This document shows, one piece after another, positions 1 to 12,324 of a DNA stretch of 64,000 nt. The number at the start of each line of letters is the position of its first letter. Position 1 is the first letter of the stretch. The notes below the pieces were generated by a model. That model had not been told where the DNA came from, ran no database searches, and saw only the letters and a list, made by a program, of their open reading frames with translations. The position numbers and the translations under genes are program-made. Origin of the DNA: Campylorhamphus procurvoides (taxonomy: Eukaryota; Chordata; Aves; Passeriformes; Dendrocolaptidae); the NCBI GenBank assembly GCA_013396655.1, contig WBMV01009262.1, positions 279,080 to 343,079 of the forward strand, in the 5' to 3' direction.

Positions 1-1310
1 GGGGTGGGGATGGGGGCTGTGCTACCCTGCAGTGGGTGTGCTGGTTCTGACTGGAGCTGTGTGCCCCTGGGATGGGGGTGCTGGTTCTGACTGGGACTGT
101 GTGCCCCTGGAATGGGTATGCTGGTTCTGAATGGAACTGTGTGCCCCTTGGATGGGAGTGCTGGTTCTGACTGGGACTGTGTGCCCCTGGGATGGGTGTG
201 CTGGTTCTGACTGGACCTGACCCCTCATAGATGTCCCTGAGCTGCGGGTGCTGATCGGGGAGGTGGCAGCAGAGCAGCTGGAGCGCAGTGGGAGCGACGA
301 CCCCCGTGGTGTCTCAGCCGCCCTCCGTGTGTGCTTCACCCGCCTCATGAAGAGCGAGAAGAAGTTCTTTGTTGACCAGTTGAACGTGCTGGTGAAAAGG
401 ATCACCCAGGAAGGTGAGTCGTCACTGTGGCCCCCCAGAACAATTTGGGGGGGCTGTGTTTAGGGTAGGGGCCAGGACACCCCTGGCTTCCTTCTCACGT
501 TGTGTCTGGTCTCTTCCTGCGCAGTGGAGGAAGGGAAGGACACATCTGGGAGCAATGGGGAACTGCTGCTGCGGCTGCACTCCCAGTACCCAGGAGACAT
601 TGGCTGCTTCACCATTTACTTCTTGAACCTGGGGAGGCTGGAGCCAGGGGAGGCCATGTTCCTGGGAGCCAACGAGCCCCACGCCTACCTGTATGGAGGT
701 GAGTGTCACGGTGGGATCTCCTAACCCAGTATCCCACAAGTACTGGCCATGGGGACACGTGGAAGGGCAGGGGTGGGCTCACAGCATTGCCTCATCCCTG
801 CAGACTGTGTGGAGTGCATGGCGTGCTCTGATAACACGGTGCGTGCTGGGCTCACCCCCAAATTCATCGATGTGCTCACCTTGTGTGAGATGCTGAACTA
901 CACACCAGCACCCAGCACCTCCAAGATCTTTCCAGCTGTGCAGAGCCAGCTTGATCCCAGCGTCTACCTCTATGACCCACCTGTGCCAGACTTCACCATC
1001 ATGAGGATAGAGGTGAGCGGTGACAGGTCCGTGTTGGGGACAGCAGCTTCCTCCCATCTTGGCTGGGCTCCAGATGGGACATCCCTGTGCTGGCTGGGGT
1101 TCACTCACCTTCATAGTTAGTGCCCCAGTGAGAAGAGAGGGATGCTTGGGGATGATGCTTGTCTCATTATCCTTCCCCTGTTCCCCCTGCCTGGAGCTCA
1201 TTCACCTTCTCCAGCAGCTCTGGGCAGAGGGAGAACTAGGAAGAAGTCTTGGGTGTCCTCAGCCAAGCTGAGGTCCCTGCCCTTGGGCTGATGCAGGCAC
1301 AGCAAAGGGG
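1..1310 (+). repeat. MPI: Near-identical second copy of MPI exons, probable assembly duplication
   Basis: This block repeats 1937-3246 at a fixed offset of 1936 bases. It carries MPI coding exons at 231-413, 525-698 and 804-1012, equal to the exons at 2167-2349, 2461-2634 and 2740-2948. The only coding difference I found is position 633 (G) against 2569 (T), giving Gly instead of Val after Asn-Leu. The copy stops exactly at the single N at 1311, after which an earlier MPI exon begins, so these later exons sit upstream of earlier ones. The simplest reading is two overlapping contigs placed side by side rather than merged. A real tandem duplication is possible but less likely given the N. Confidence 0.85.
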
Positions 1311-1311
1311 N

Positions 1312-3550
1312 CTTCAAGGTGCTCTCAGTCAATACTGCCCTCTCCGTCCAGGCACACCCCAACAAGGTAGGGAGAGCTTCACGTGGGCAGCCCAGCTGGA
1401 CCCCATGTCCCTGGGAATGTCACCCGGCTTGTCTCGTCCTCTACAGGAGCTGGCAGCAAAGCTGCACGCCCAGTTCCCCGAGCATTATCCTGATGCCAAC
1501 CACAAGCCTGAAATGGCCATCGCTCTCACCCCCTTTGAGGGCTTGTGTGGCTTCCGGCCCGTAGAGGAGATTGTCTCCTTCCTCCAGAGTAAGGACGAAG
1601 GGTGCACAGTCAGACCCTGGGGTGGGGACAGTAGCCATGCTCACTTGGGATGGGGTTTGGGTTGGGGACAGGGGATGTGCTCCCTTGGCATGGGGTTTGA
1701 GCTGGGGATCGGAGCTATGCTCCCTTGAGATGGCATTTTGGATGGGGTTTGGAATGAGGATGGTGCTCCCTTAGGATGGGGTTTAAGGTGAGCATGGTGG
1801 CCGTGCTTCCTTGGGATGGGGTTTGGGGTGAGGATGGGGGCTGTTCTCCCATGTAATGGAATTTGATGTGGAGACGGGTTGTGCTCCCTTAGGATGGAGT
1901 TCAGGGTGAGGGCACTGCTCCCCTGGGATGAGGTTTGGGGTGGGGATGGGGGCTGTGCTACCCTGCAGTGGGTGTGCTGGTTCTGACTGGAGCTGTGTGC
2001 CCCTGGGATGGGGGTGCTGGTTCTGACTGGGACTGTGTGCCCCTGGAATGGGTATGCTGGTTCTGAATGGAACTGTGTGCCCCTTGGATGGGAGTGCTGG
2101 TTCTGACTGGGACTGTGTGCCCCTGGGATGGGTGTGCTGGTTCTGACTGGACCTGACCCCTCATAGATGTCCCTGAGCTGCGGGTGCTGATCGGGGAGGT
2201 GGCAGCAGAGCAGCTGGAGCGCAGTGGGAGCGACGACCCCCGTGGTGTCTCAGCCGCCCTCCGTGTGTGCTTCACCCGCCTCATGAAGAGCGAGAAGAAG
2301 TTCTTTGTTGACCAGTTGAACGTGCTGGTGAAAAGGATCACCCAGGAAGGTGAGTCGTCACTGTGGCCCCCCAGAACAATTTGGGGGGGCTGTGTTTAGG
2401 GTAGGGGCCAGGACACCCCTGGCTTCCTTCTCACGTTGTGTCTGGTCTCTTCCTGCGCAGTGGAGGAAGGGAAGGACACATCTGGGAGCAATGGGGAACT
2501 GCTGCTGCGGCTGCACTCCCAGTACCCAGGAGACATTGGCTGCTTCACCATTTACTTCTTGAACCTGGTGAGGCTGGAGCCAGGGGAGGCCATGTTCCTG
2601 GGAGCCAACGAGCCCCACGCCTACCTGTATGGAGGTGAGTGTCACGGTGGGATCTCCTAACCCAGTATCCCACAAGTACTGGCCATGGGGACACGTGGAA
2701 GGGCAGGGGTGGGCTCACAGCATTGCCTCATCCCTGCAGACTGTGTGGAGTGCATGGCGTGCTCTGATAACACGGTGCGTGCTGGGCTCACCCCCAAATT
2801 CATCGATGTGCTCACCTTGTGTGAGATGCTGAACTACACACCAGCACCCAGCACCTCCAAGATCTTTCCAGCTGTGCAGAGCCAGCTTGATCCCAGCGTC
2901 TACCTCTATGACCCACCTGTGCCAGACTTCACCATCATGAGGATAGAGGTGAGCGGTGACAGGTCCGTGTTGGGGACAGCAGCTTCCTCCCATCTTGGCT
3001 GGGCTCCAGATGGGACATCCCTGTGCTGGCTGGGGTTCACTCACCTTCATAGTTAGTGCCCCAGTGAGAAGAGAGGGATGCTTGGGGATGATGCTTGTCT
3101 CATTATCCTTCCCCTGTTCCCCCTGCCTGGAGCTCATTCACCTTCTCCAGCAGCTCTGGGCAGAGGGAGAACTAGGAAGAAGTCTTGGGTGTCCTCAGCC
3201 AAGCTGAGGTCCCTGCCCTTGGGCTGATGCAGGCACAGCAAAGGGGTAGGATGGGGATAACCCCCTCCCAGCTCTCTGTAGAGGAGGAAAGCTGGGGGAG
3301 ACTCCAGCCACAGTGGTATTTTCCTTCACAGATACCTGCCTCCGTCAAGCTGTACCTCATCTCTGCCATAGATTCTGCCAGCATCTTGCTGGTGATCCAG
3401 GGGACAGCTGTGGGGACCTCCACAGCTGCAGCCTCCGAGATGTCTCTGTGTCGTGGCTCCGTGCTCTTTATCTCGGCTAACGAGAGCATCTCCCTCCACC
3501 TCTCCTCACCAGATGGGATGCTGCTTTTCCGAGCCTGCTGCCTCCTCTGA
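1312..3550 (+). CDS. MPI: Mannose-6-phosphate isomerase, C-terminal part (six exons)
   Basis: Interconverts mannose-6-phosphate and fructose-6-phosphate in the cytosol, supplying GDP-mannose for glycosylation; a zinc-dependent type I cupin enzyme. Coding exons are 1312-1366 (5' end cut by the N at 1311), 1447-1588, 2167-2349, 2461-2634, 2740-2948 and 3332-3550, all with AG acceptors and GT donors and compatible phases. The first exon holds Gln-Ala-His-Pro-Asn-Lys, matching the zinc-ligand QxHP motif. The second holds [12 protein letters not shown] with the third ligand Glu. The 2461 exon holds ANEPHAYL, and the 2740 exon continues with Cys-Val-Glu-Cys-Met and [10 protein letters not shown], carrying the last His ligand and the active-site Arg region. 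The frame ends at TGA 3548-3550. Roughly the first 100 residues lie outside the window or were lost at the joint. Gene order next to FAM219B supports the identity. Confidence 0.95.
1630..2160 (+). repeat. Intronic G-rich minisatellites in MPI
   Basis: The intron between the exons ending at 1588 and starting at 2167 consists largely of two tandem arrays. From about 1630 to 1955, units of roughly 35-45 bases repeat a 'gctcccttgggatggggttt' theme. From about 1960 to 2150, units of about 39 bases repeat 'gtgctggttctgactggg'. The second array also forms 1-220 in the duplicated block. Such arrays easily mislead assemblers and may explain the joint at 1311. Confidence 0.8.
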
Positions 3551-3860
3551 GCAGGACCTGGGACACTTCCTCCCCATCACTCCATGTTTGAGTAGACAGA
3601 AACTGGTGTGGGCAAAGTCATCTCGCTTGGAAGTTTTCCCTCCGTCTGTTAAATCCCAAAACTAGTCCTGATGTATAGAAAGAACGATTCTATAGATCAA
3701 CTCCTTAGACGTGGCACAGAGCAGAGCACGCTGAGGCTTTCTGCTGCTTCTGGTGGGCTCTTCCCAAGCCTGGCTGATGGCAGCCAGTGTCACCCCTTCC
3801 CTGGCTGTAAAAGGGGGCTGCTTCGCAGACTGATAGAGTGGGAAAGCTTCCGATGCCGTG

Positions 3861-3866
3861 AATAAA
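3861..3866 (+). terminator. MPI: MPI polyadenylation signal
   Basis: An exact AATAAA lies 311 bases after the MPI stop and is followed by a T/G-containing stretch, so cleavage is expected near 3885. The 3' UTR is then about 335 bases. The FAM219B 3' end on the other strand lies about 230 bases further on, making the two genes convergent. Confidence 0.75.
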
Positions 3867-4130
3867 GACATGACTTTGTCCTCAGTACAGGGCAGTGTGG
3901 TGTAAGGAGCAGGATGGGAGTGGGGGACTGGAGGAAAGGCTGGGAGCAGCTCCAGCTGTAACCCCCCTCACTCCTCAGGGGAACAGGAAATGGGTAGAAT
4001 GTGAGGAGGGAGAACATTGCTCTGAAATCCCCCCAGTCAGGGAAGAAGCTCTCGGGATTCTGGCTGCTGGGAGGAGCAAGGCACAGCCCCCACCACAGCA
4101 CCAATACACCCTCCAAGTAAAAAGTTCCAG

Positions 4131-4136
4131 TTTATT
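4131..4136 (-). terminator. FAM219B: FAM219B polyadenylation signal
   Basis: TTTATT on the plus strand reads AATAAA on the minus strand, about 570 bases after the FAM219B stop at 4706-4708. The 3' UTR passes through an A-rich tract (plus strand 4156-4207). Cleavage is expected near 4110. Confidence 0.6.
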
Positions 4137-4705
4137 GAGTGCTCCCTTTCACAAGTAAAATACAAAAACAAAAACCCAAAAGCAAAAAAAAAACAAAACA
4201 AAAAACCAGTTCAGGTCTCTAGACATATTTAAATAAGGTTTCTGTATAAGAAGCTGATTGTCCTCTATGTCGTAGAGCGGGACCATGATATAAGGCAGCT
4301 TTTAAGGTTTGCATCAGAATCCCCAGCTCGCCACATCCCTGTGTGGAGCTGGTATAGGGGGTCTGGTTGTCCCTCACTTGCATCAAAGTAGCCTTGGGGA
4401 GAATGGGAATGTGCCATTAGCTCCAAACCCAGCATCTCCTAACTCCTTCCCATTACACCCCCACAGAGGTGCCACGTTCTACCTCTTCTTTCCCACCCCA
4501 GCAGGTGAGAGATCCCATCCAGGCCACCAAAATGTCACTGGGCCACCTCTCCCTGATAGTGCTGAGTGTAAGGAAAAGTCCTTTGGGGTGCGTTGGTATC
4601 TGCCATCATTCAGTCATTGTGTCACCCTCCCAGCAGGTGACACAGACACCAACAGCCATCCCGTAGGACAAAGAAAGTGCTGGATTTTGACTTGTTCTTG
4701 TGCAG

Positions 4706-7227
4706 CTATTGGATCACACACGAGAGATTTTCTCCATAACAACACGGGCAAGAAGAGGAGGCAACTGGTTTGGGGGGGATGAGATCCAGGTCTTCATCAT
4801 CAGGGACCTCATCGAGGTGGTACCCATCCTGCAGCAGCTGCCGGCTCAGGTCCTGGTTCACCTGCTGTGGGGGAACAAAACGGAGCTCTACAGGGTGAGA
4901 TGTGTGGATCCACAGCCCATGGGGTGATGCTTCCAGCCTCCTTCTAGAGTTTCAGGCTGTGAGGGGAACAAGGGAGCCCGCGAGGACCGCGCTGTTGGAG
5001 TCAAACTCCTGCACTTGCCTCGGCAGAGGAATATCCTGAGGAACATCTGGATCCTGACTCCCCGTCACTAAAAGGAAACAGAGCTGGCCAGGAAATAACT
5101 TTGGAAATAAGCCTTGCATAACTGAAAGAGATGTGTTAAATTTGGGACAAAAGGAGCATTTCATAGAATATTCTCAGTTGGAAGGGACCCACAAGGATCA
5201 TCAGTAACTCTTAAGTGGCCCATACTGGGATCAAACCCACAACCTTGATGTTATTAGCACCATGCTCTAACCGACAGAGCTAATCTCCATTTCACTGCTC
5301 ACAGGTGCCCAGTGCTCTACAAGTGAAAATGAAGATCAATCCTCAAAGTAAAGGCAGCTCTGAGCACCCCTCACCGAAAAGGCTGGGATAATCACCCAAA
5401 AATCCTGGAATATTCACCTGTCTGAGTCGAGGGAGACCAGGTTTTCATCAGCTGTCTGGCTGAGAGCAGTGTAGCCCTTGTTAAACTTCACCGACCTGCC
5501 AGAAAGCAGCAGAGTGAGACCAGGCCAGATGTTTTACGTGGAAACAGATCCATGGAGATGGTGGACTAAAGAGCCAGGGCAAGAAATCCCACTCCTTCCC
5601 ATCCAGGGCCACCACCAGCAGCTAGATTCTAGGATACCCAAATAAATCCATAACACCAAATCATCCCCAAAATAAAAAAGCCCCGTATTTTATTATATTG
5701 GTGTTCCTGGCCAAACAAGAGCCAGCAGAAGGAGGTCCCAAACTCTTATTTGTAATCCTCTGAATTTTCCAGTCTCCCCAAGAAAGTGAAAAGTACATTT
5801 TGGGAACAGAAAAGGGGGTCAGACCTTTTAGGTGTCTGTTTCAGGGTGGTGGGTCCCCCCAGCAGCCCCTGCCTTCGCAGAGCTGCCTTCGCCAGCTCGT
5901 GCTGCCTCTCTGAAAGCCAAGCACAGGGACAGAGATAAAAATTCCCAAGTGTTCCCCAAGGGTCTGGTTTTTTTGGGAATGGGTGGTGGGGGTGTTGCAG
6001 GTGAGCATAGGGGCAATGCAGTGCTTTCCACAGGCATCACTATGGGGTTGTTAAATGTTTTTTTTATAAAGGTTTTATCCCACCAAGGAATAAAAAGGCT
6101 TTTAGTAACTCCCGCCTTGGCAGAGAGGTGGAAATGACTCCCGAAATCCCAGCAGAGTCCACCAAGCATCATTTACTCAGCTTGGCCTGAATGGAGGGAG
6201 GTTTGCTCAGGATGTATGGTCCCTTTTTCTCCATCATATCCATCCCCTTGTTCAGCCTCTTGTTTTCAGCCCAAATCAGCTGAAAAACAAAAAAGGGAAA
6301 GAACACATTTAGCATCTCTCCATAGGGATGAAGTAACACAAAGTAATTTCAGAGCATCCATTCATTCCTGGGAGCTCAAGGTCAGCAGGAGAGGGACAGC
6401 TCCTCCTCCCTAGACCAGGAGGAGGGATAAGCTGATCTAGTCACAGATGAAGGGATTACTTGGAAATGGCAATGTTAAATCAAAACCACGGGTGGTGACC
6501 AGCAATTCCTGTGCAAGCCCAGCTCCAGTAATATTTGGGAAAACAAACGATGGAGAAGATTTAACGAGCAGGTTCATCAAGTTAAAATGCCAGGATAATT
6601 TTAATTTCCCAGCAGGGTTTGAGCCTTCAAGCTTCTCCTTTTATGCAGTTATTGTCAAGGAGAGCCACCACTCCTAAGGGCAAGGAGGAAGAAAAAAGCT
6701 CCACAAATGTAATAAGTAACAAAGAAAATAGAGGGAAAATCAGGAAAAGGCAGACGAGGGATGGGGAATTAAGGGAACAAGGCAGAAGACTTGGGCTGGT
6801 GATTGGAGATCACAGTCAGGATTAGCCTCAGTATCTTAAAACGGAATTAGGGCAGAGCCTTATCGTGGGAATAAGTGGGCAGGCAGCAGACCCCAAATCC
6901 CTCCAGATGTGCCATACCACTTCTTAAGACAGCTCGTACTGTGCTGATACACTGTCCTTGCACTGTGCCTCTGTGCATATGCCCCAGCCCATATTGCCCC
7001 ATAACCATCATGCACATATCCCATAGTGGCCCCCCTATACTACCCTCAAACATAACCCCAAAACATCCCCATACCTCCCATGTACAGCCCCCATACAACC
7101 ACATGCCGGCTCCCCAGTCCCACACCCACGATGCACATACCCCACCCTGCCCTACAGACAGCCCCTACACCACCCCCATACACAGACCCCATANACCGGG
7201 CCCCGCTCCGCCGCCGCCCGTCGCCAT
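4706..7227 (-). CDS. FAM219B: FAM219B-like protein (six exons, first one cut by a gap)
   Basis: A poorly characterised vertebrate protein; I claim no function. Minus-strand coding segments are 7227-7195 (start Met-Ala-Thr followed by a Gly run, truncated at the N at 7194), 6279-6177, 5909-5825, 5495-5418, 5067-5019 and 4864-4706. Phases join correctly. Recognisable family blocks are [74 protein letters not shown] and [16 protein letters not shown], then a Cys-rich tail ending Cys-Val-Ile-Gln. The end of the 5067-5019 exon uses a GC donor (GAG|gcaagt). The paralogue FAM219A shares the C-terminal blocks, but the N-terminal PSIQAKL region and the MPI/COX5A neighbours favour FAM219B. The exon at 6279 starts at the nearest good acceptor, so its 5' end is inferred. 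Confidence 0.9.
5165..5290 (-). mobile_element. tRNA-Ile-derived SINE with CR1-like tail (TguSINE1-type)
   Basis: On the minus strand, about 5290-5216 resembles tRNA-Ile, with a box A-like TAGCTCTGTCGG, an AAT anticodon context (GTGCTAATAAC) and a box B-like GGTTTGATCCC. It is followed by a short tail ending in 'cccttccaactgagaatattctatg', the CR1 3'-end signature. A tRNA-Ile head joined to a CR1 tail is the architecture described for TguSINE1 in passerine birds. It lies in a FAM219B intron and is diverged, so it is an old insertion and not a functional tRNA gene. Confidence 0.8.
6930..7193 (+). repeat. Degenerate CCCATA-rich simple repeat
   Basis: A C-, A- and T-rich tract repeats short themes such as 'cccatac', 'cccccata' and 'cacccca' up to the single N at 7194. 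It lies in the first FAM219B intron, directly next to the truncated first exon. The repeat probably caused the assembly break there. Confidence 0.6.
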
Positions 7228-7440
7228 GGCCGCTGTGGCCCCGCCCCCCGGCCTGACAGCCAATAGCAGCGCGGCGCTGGCGGCACTCAGCCAATGGGAG
7301 GCAGGCAGGCGGCACGCCCCCGTGGCGCGCATGCGGGGTGGGAGCGGGACGGCAGAGGTGTCATGGCGCCCTGTTCCCTCACGGCGTTCTGCCCTCCGTG
7401 GGCTCCGGCCCCTCACGGGCTGCGCGATGGGGAACACACA
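7195..7440 (-). promoter_or_regulatory. FAM219B: FAM219B CpG-rich promoter with two CCAAT boxes
   Basis: GC-rich DNA surrounds the proposed ATG (7227-7225, minus strand). Plus-strand CCAAT at 7260-7264 and 7291-7295 lies about 35 and 65 bases upstream of the ATG and would bind NF-Y-type factors. A GC box (ccccgccccc) lies near 7240-7250. There is no TATA box. The position between gene body and intergenic repeats fits a TATA-less housekeeping promoter. Confidence 0.6.
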
Positions 7441-7480
7441 AATCCCTATTTTCCCAGAACATCTCCCCTCTCTGTCTCTC

Positions 7481-7801
7481 TCCAGCTCCCTGAAGGGAGG
7501 TTATAGCCAGCTGGGGGTTGGTCTCTTCTCCCAGGCAGCCAGCAATAGGACAAGGGGGCACCACGGGCTTAAGCTCTGCCAAGGGAAATTTAGGTTGGAT
7601 ATTAGAAATGCTTTACAGAGTAATCAGGCATTGGGATGGCCTGCCCAGAGAGGTGGTGGATTCACCGTCCCTGGAGGTTTGTAAACTGAGATTGGATGTG
7701 GCACCCAGTGCCATGATCTAGGAAACAGACTGGAGTTGGATCAAGGCTTGGACTCCATGATCTCAGAGGTCTATTCCAACCCAATCGATTCTATGATTCT
7801 A
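7481..7801 (+). mobile_element. CR1 LINE 3' end, plus orientation
   Basis: Typical avian CR1 3' sequence includes 'aatttaggttggatattag', 'ggatggcctgcccagagagg' and 'cctggaggttt', and ends in 'cgattctatgattct', the characteristic short repeated terminus. It is a truncated, non-coding copy between the FAM219B promoter and the COX5A 3' end. Confidence 0.9.
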
Positions 7802-7814
7802 GGGTGACAATAGT

Positions 7815-8065
7815 AATAAAAGGCTGCCTTGTCCTAAACAAAAGAAGGGTGTTATTTCAACATAAGAGTCTTCCATTGGCCTTACACCTCCAAAACCTCC
7901 ACTGCTTCTAGAACTACTGTCTTCTAGGGCTGGGTCCTCTGAACTCCCTCAGAAGGCTGGATTCAGGTTTCAAGGAGCTGATTTAAGGTGCTTTCCAGGC
8001 CTACACAGCTTTCCGAGTTACTGCTCCCAGCCAGCTCAGCACTCAGTCCCTTAATAAAAGGCTCA
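7815..8065 (+). repeat. Diverged duplicate of the COX5A intron/last-exon boundary
   Basis: This stretch matches 9130-9380, including the 10 bases 'ctgccttgtc' that form the start of the last COX5A coding exon, its reversed acceptor, and about 230 bases of the adjoining intron ('cttacacctccaaaacctcc', 'gttactgctcccagccagct'). Small indels and substitutions separate the copies. It lies downstream of COX5A in the same orientation as the source, so it is a direct duplication and not processed retrocopy material. Confidence 0.85.
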
Positions 8066-8404
8066 CCCCTTGCAAACAGGAGCCTCACCCACCTCTGAGG
8101 CTTTGGACATCACCCCAGGGAAACTTGTCTCCCAAGGGCTGGTAGAGCTTGTCATGTCCTTGCTCTGTCCCTCCCCAAAGCTGTGCACACAGTAGGGTCA
8201 CCATGCCCTTCAGACAGCTCCTTACCTTGCCCTTCCCAGAGTCAGATGCTTGAGAAGGCCACAGACACAGGCTCTGCCAAACAAATAAGGATTTATAAAC
8301 TCCTAAGAGTATATTTATGGTTTATTTCTTCCTTTTCCCTAGAAAAGCAACAAGAAACAACCACACAAGCCAGTGCTACTGGTATCAGTCAAGCCAGGTT
8401 TTCC

Positions 8405-8410
8405 TTTATT
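8405..8410 (-). terminator. COX5A: Candidate COX5A polyadenylation signal
   Basis: Plus-strand TTTATT reads AATAAA on the minus strand, about 620 bases beyond the COX5A stop. A second TTTATT at 8331-8336 could also serve. Another at about 8897-8902, only 130 bases past the stop, would give a short 3' UTR. The sequence alone does not show which is used. Confidence 0.45.
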
Positions 8411-9029
8411 AGGTCCAACTCCATAGCACTTACATTGCAGCTCAATAAAGGATGAAGTTATTTCTCATAAGATTTAAGATTTGTGTCCCCACGTGACTGT
8501 GTACAATCAGACAGCATCAGTAAAACACTCAAATAATGCACCTGGAACAAAACAGGAAAAAAACACTAGAAAAGCCATTTAAGATGCAGCCCAGTATCTC
8601 CACAAAGTTGCCATGAAGTTATTTCCATCCCTTTTTCCCTGAAAGCCCCATGTAACCAACCTCAGCCCAAAAATGCAAGGTACTGCATTCCCAGAACAGT
8701 GGCTTCAGTACACCCTACCACCAAACCATTCCAGGGCAAGAAGGAAGGAAAAGACTTAATAGATCCAGAATTAAGTACTATTTGCAGCAGGTTGACGTAT
8801 GGTATCTCTATTCCAAGCGTAATATTTAAAGAATGAATATGACACTGGTCATTTCCTGAAGAAACTGAATTAAGAGGCTTCCCTTCCATGAGGACTTTTA
8901 TTTAGGGCTTAGTTTTAGTCTGGGATTAGAGCACACCAGGTCTTGCCCATTGTCTTTTTCAGAGGTTTTGTGGTACAGGAATCCCATGTTAAGAGTCCGG
9001 GAAGCAACATCATTCCTTACCAATAAGGT

Positions 9030-10354
<1,325 letters not shown>

Positions 10355-12324
10355 CTGAATACAAAAAACAAAAACAGAAAGGGAAGAAAAAGAAGAAACT
10401 TGGAGCAAAAAGGAAAATGACAGTACTACAGTCCTGACCAAGAGGCCAGAAGCCATAAAATATGGATTTCACTTGCTACTCTGGATCAGTCCTGGATCAT
10501 AGTGAATGGATACAGCTGTTAAATACTGTGGTTTGTTTCATGGCAAGATATCTATTTTTTTCCACATCAGACTTCCAAGATGTCCCCAGAGCCTTTGATC
10601 AGAGCAAGCTTATTTAAAGAGCAGGGAAAACACAAGGAAAAACCAACTCTAGATAGCCAGTCCTTAAGACAGGTTTTCTGGCAACTGTTTCTGGAAGATA
10701 CAGGAATTTTTCCTCTTCCCAGAGCCAAGCGAGCTGGAGAAACGTAACATCATTCATCACCAAAACTCCATGAGCCCAAATACAAAGGCTCTCCAAAGCA
10801 AAAGGATGAGAGATATTTCTTCCAACAGGTTGCTGAAAGGTGGAAGGAGAAAAACTGATCACTCTGTGTCTATACAAGATAAGACTCCTGGTTCTCAAGG
10901 TAGCAATTGCATTAATATTTGATAATCACGAAAATAGATTGTACTCCAATGCACAAATCAGTCTGGTATAATTTACAAATTAACTTCTTCCCTCAACACT
11001 ATCACAGACTGGGAAGGGGGTTGATGAAATTGTCTTCTTTTACCCCACAAAGGTTGGAACAGTTTTACAGAGGAACTAAACTAAAGGAACACAAACTTGG
11101 TGTTTCCTTTCCCCACTGCTAATCTCACTCCACTAATATTTGCAGAGGTCACACACCAGATACGACCTTGGAGCTCAAAGCTCCACTTCAGGGAAGTCAA
11201 ATTTAGCTCCTGACTTTTTCTTTCTTAACCCAGCATGAACCAGTTGTGCTGACCAGCTACAGAGTTTTTAAAAGAATAAACCCCAAAACTGGGTTATATT
11301 TTTGCCGATATCCTTCTCTTCAGTCTCATTAATGACAGCCTGATTAGAAGGCAATCTGTTTTTTGACAAAATTTAACATGGTCCAATATTTCAGCTGCAA
11401 TTCTGATTTATGAAATGAAAGCAGAAAAATAGTTTTATTTATTTTAGCTAGGGAAAAGTAAATAACAGGCCCAACTGGAATTATAATCATCTTTTGCCAT
11501 TCTGTAGGGAAATTCCCCCTCCTCTCCCCAGCTCCAAAACAGACCTTTGACCCTGCCTTCTCCAGTAAATCACCTGCAGGGTTGAGTTCAGATCGAGAGT
11601 ACAGCTCTATAAATGCTCCTGCACACAGGACACTGCTGAAAAACCCTCAGATTTCAGCTGTTTGGAGGAGAAGCCTTGTTTTTATTACACACATAGAAAA
11701 TCCTACAGAGAAACAGTCAATCGCAGTTTGAGAAAAGCCTAAATTGAAGTGCTCAAATGACACTTTTAAATCGAAAAACTAAAGTCTTTCCTCGACAAAA
11801 CTATTCCCTGGATCCTGAACAAAAACAAAGACCCTAAAAACCAGAACTCTGGATTTCCAGGGTGCATTTTTCAGCTGCTGCTGCATTTCTTTTCCACCCT
11901 CTGTTTTCCATGTTAATGTTTATATTTTGCAGACTGGGTTCTGAGATTGGCTCTGCCTCAAGTTTCAACAGGGTCCATCAAGGTCACTGTCACACACATG
12001 ATGTGTGTGTGACAGACAAACCACACCAACCTATCCATGCAGAGATTCCCAACTCAAGGAAGAAGCAAAGGGCATGTACCTTTGCTTTCAAGTGAATGCC
12101 ACAGGCATCGAGAGCCTAAAGGAGCCTAAAATCACCTGATATTACACAAAAACATATTAAAACAAGCAACGACTTTTATGGATTTAAAAATAACAAAACC
12201 CCAAGGGTTTTAAGAAGCATCCAAGAAATCCCCGTGCTTATTATTTAAATGCAGCAACACGGTTCCTTGAGGCAGCTGTTTAACTCACATTTGCTGCAGC
12301 CGAGGCACACACAGGTCCCCGGGT

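Noticed and set aside
1..220. A CRISPR-like array, because units of about 39 bases recur
   Set aside because: There are no distinct spacers; the units are degenerate contiguous minisatellite copies inside a vertebrate intron.
231..1012. A second, paralogous MPI gene
   Set aside because: Introns match as closely as exons, and the copy ends at an N; a paralogue would show intron divergence.
5216..5290. A tRNA-Ile(AAT) gene on the minus strand
   Set aside because: Box A and B and the stems are mutated, and a CR1-like tail follows directly, so it is a SINE.
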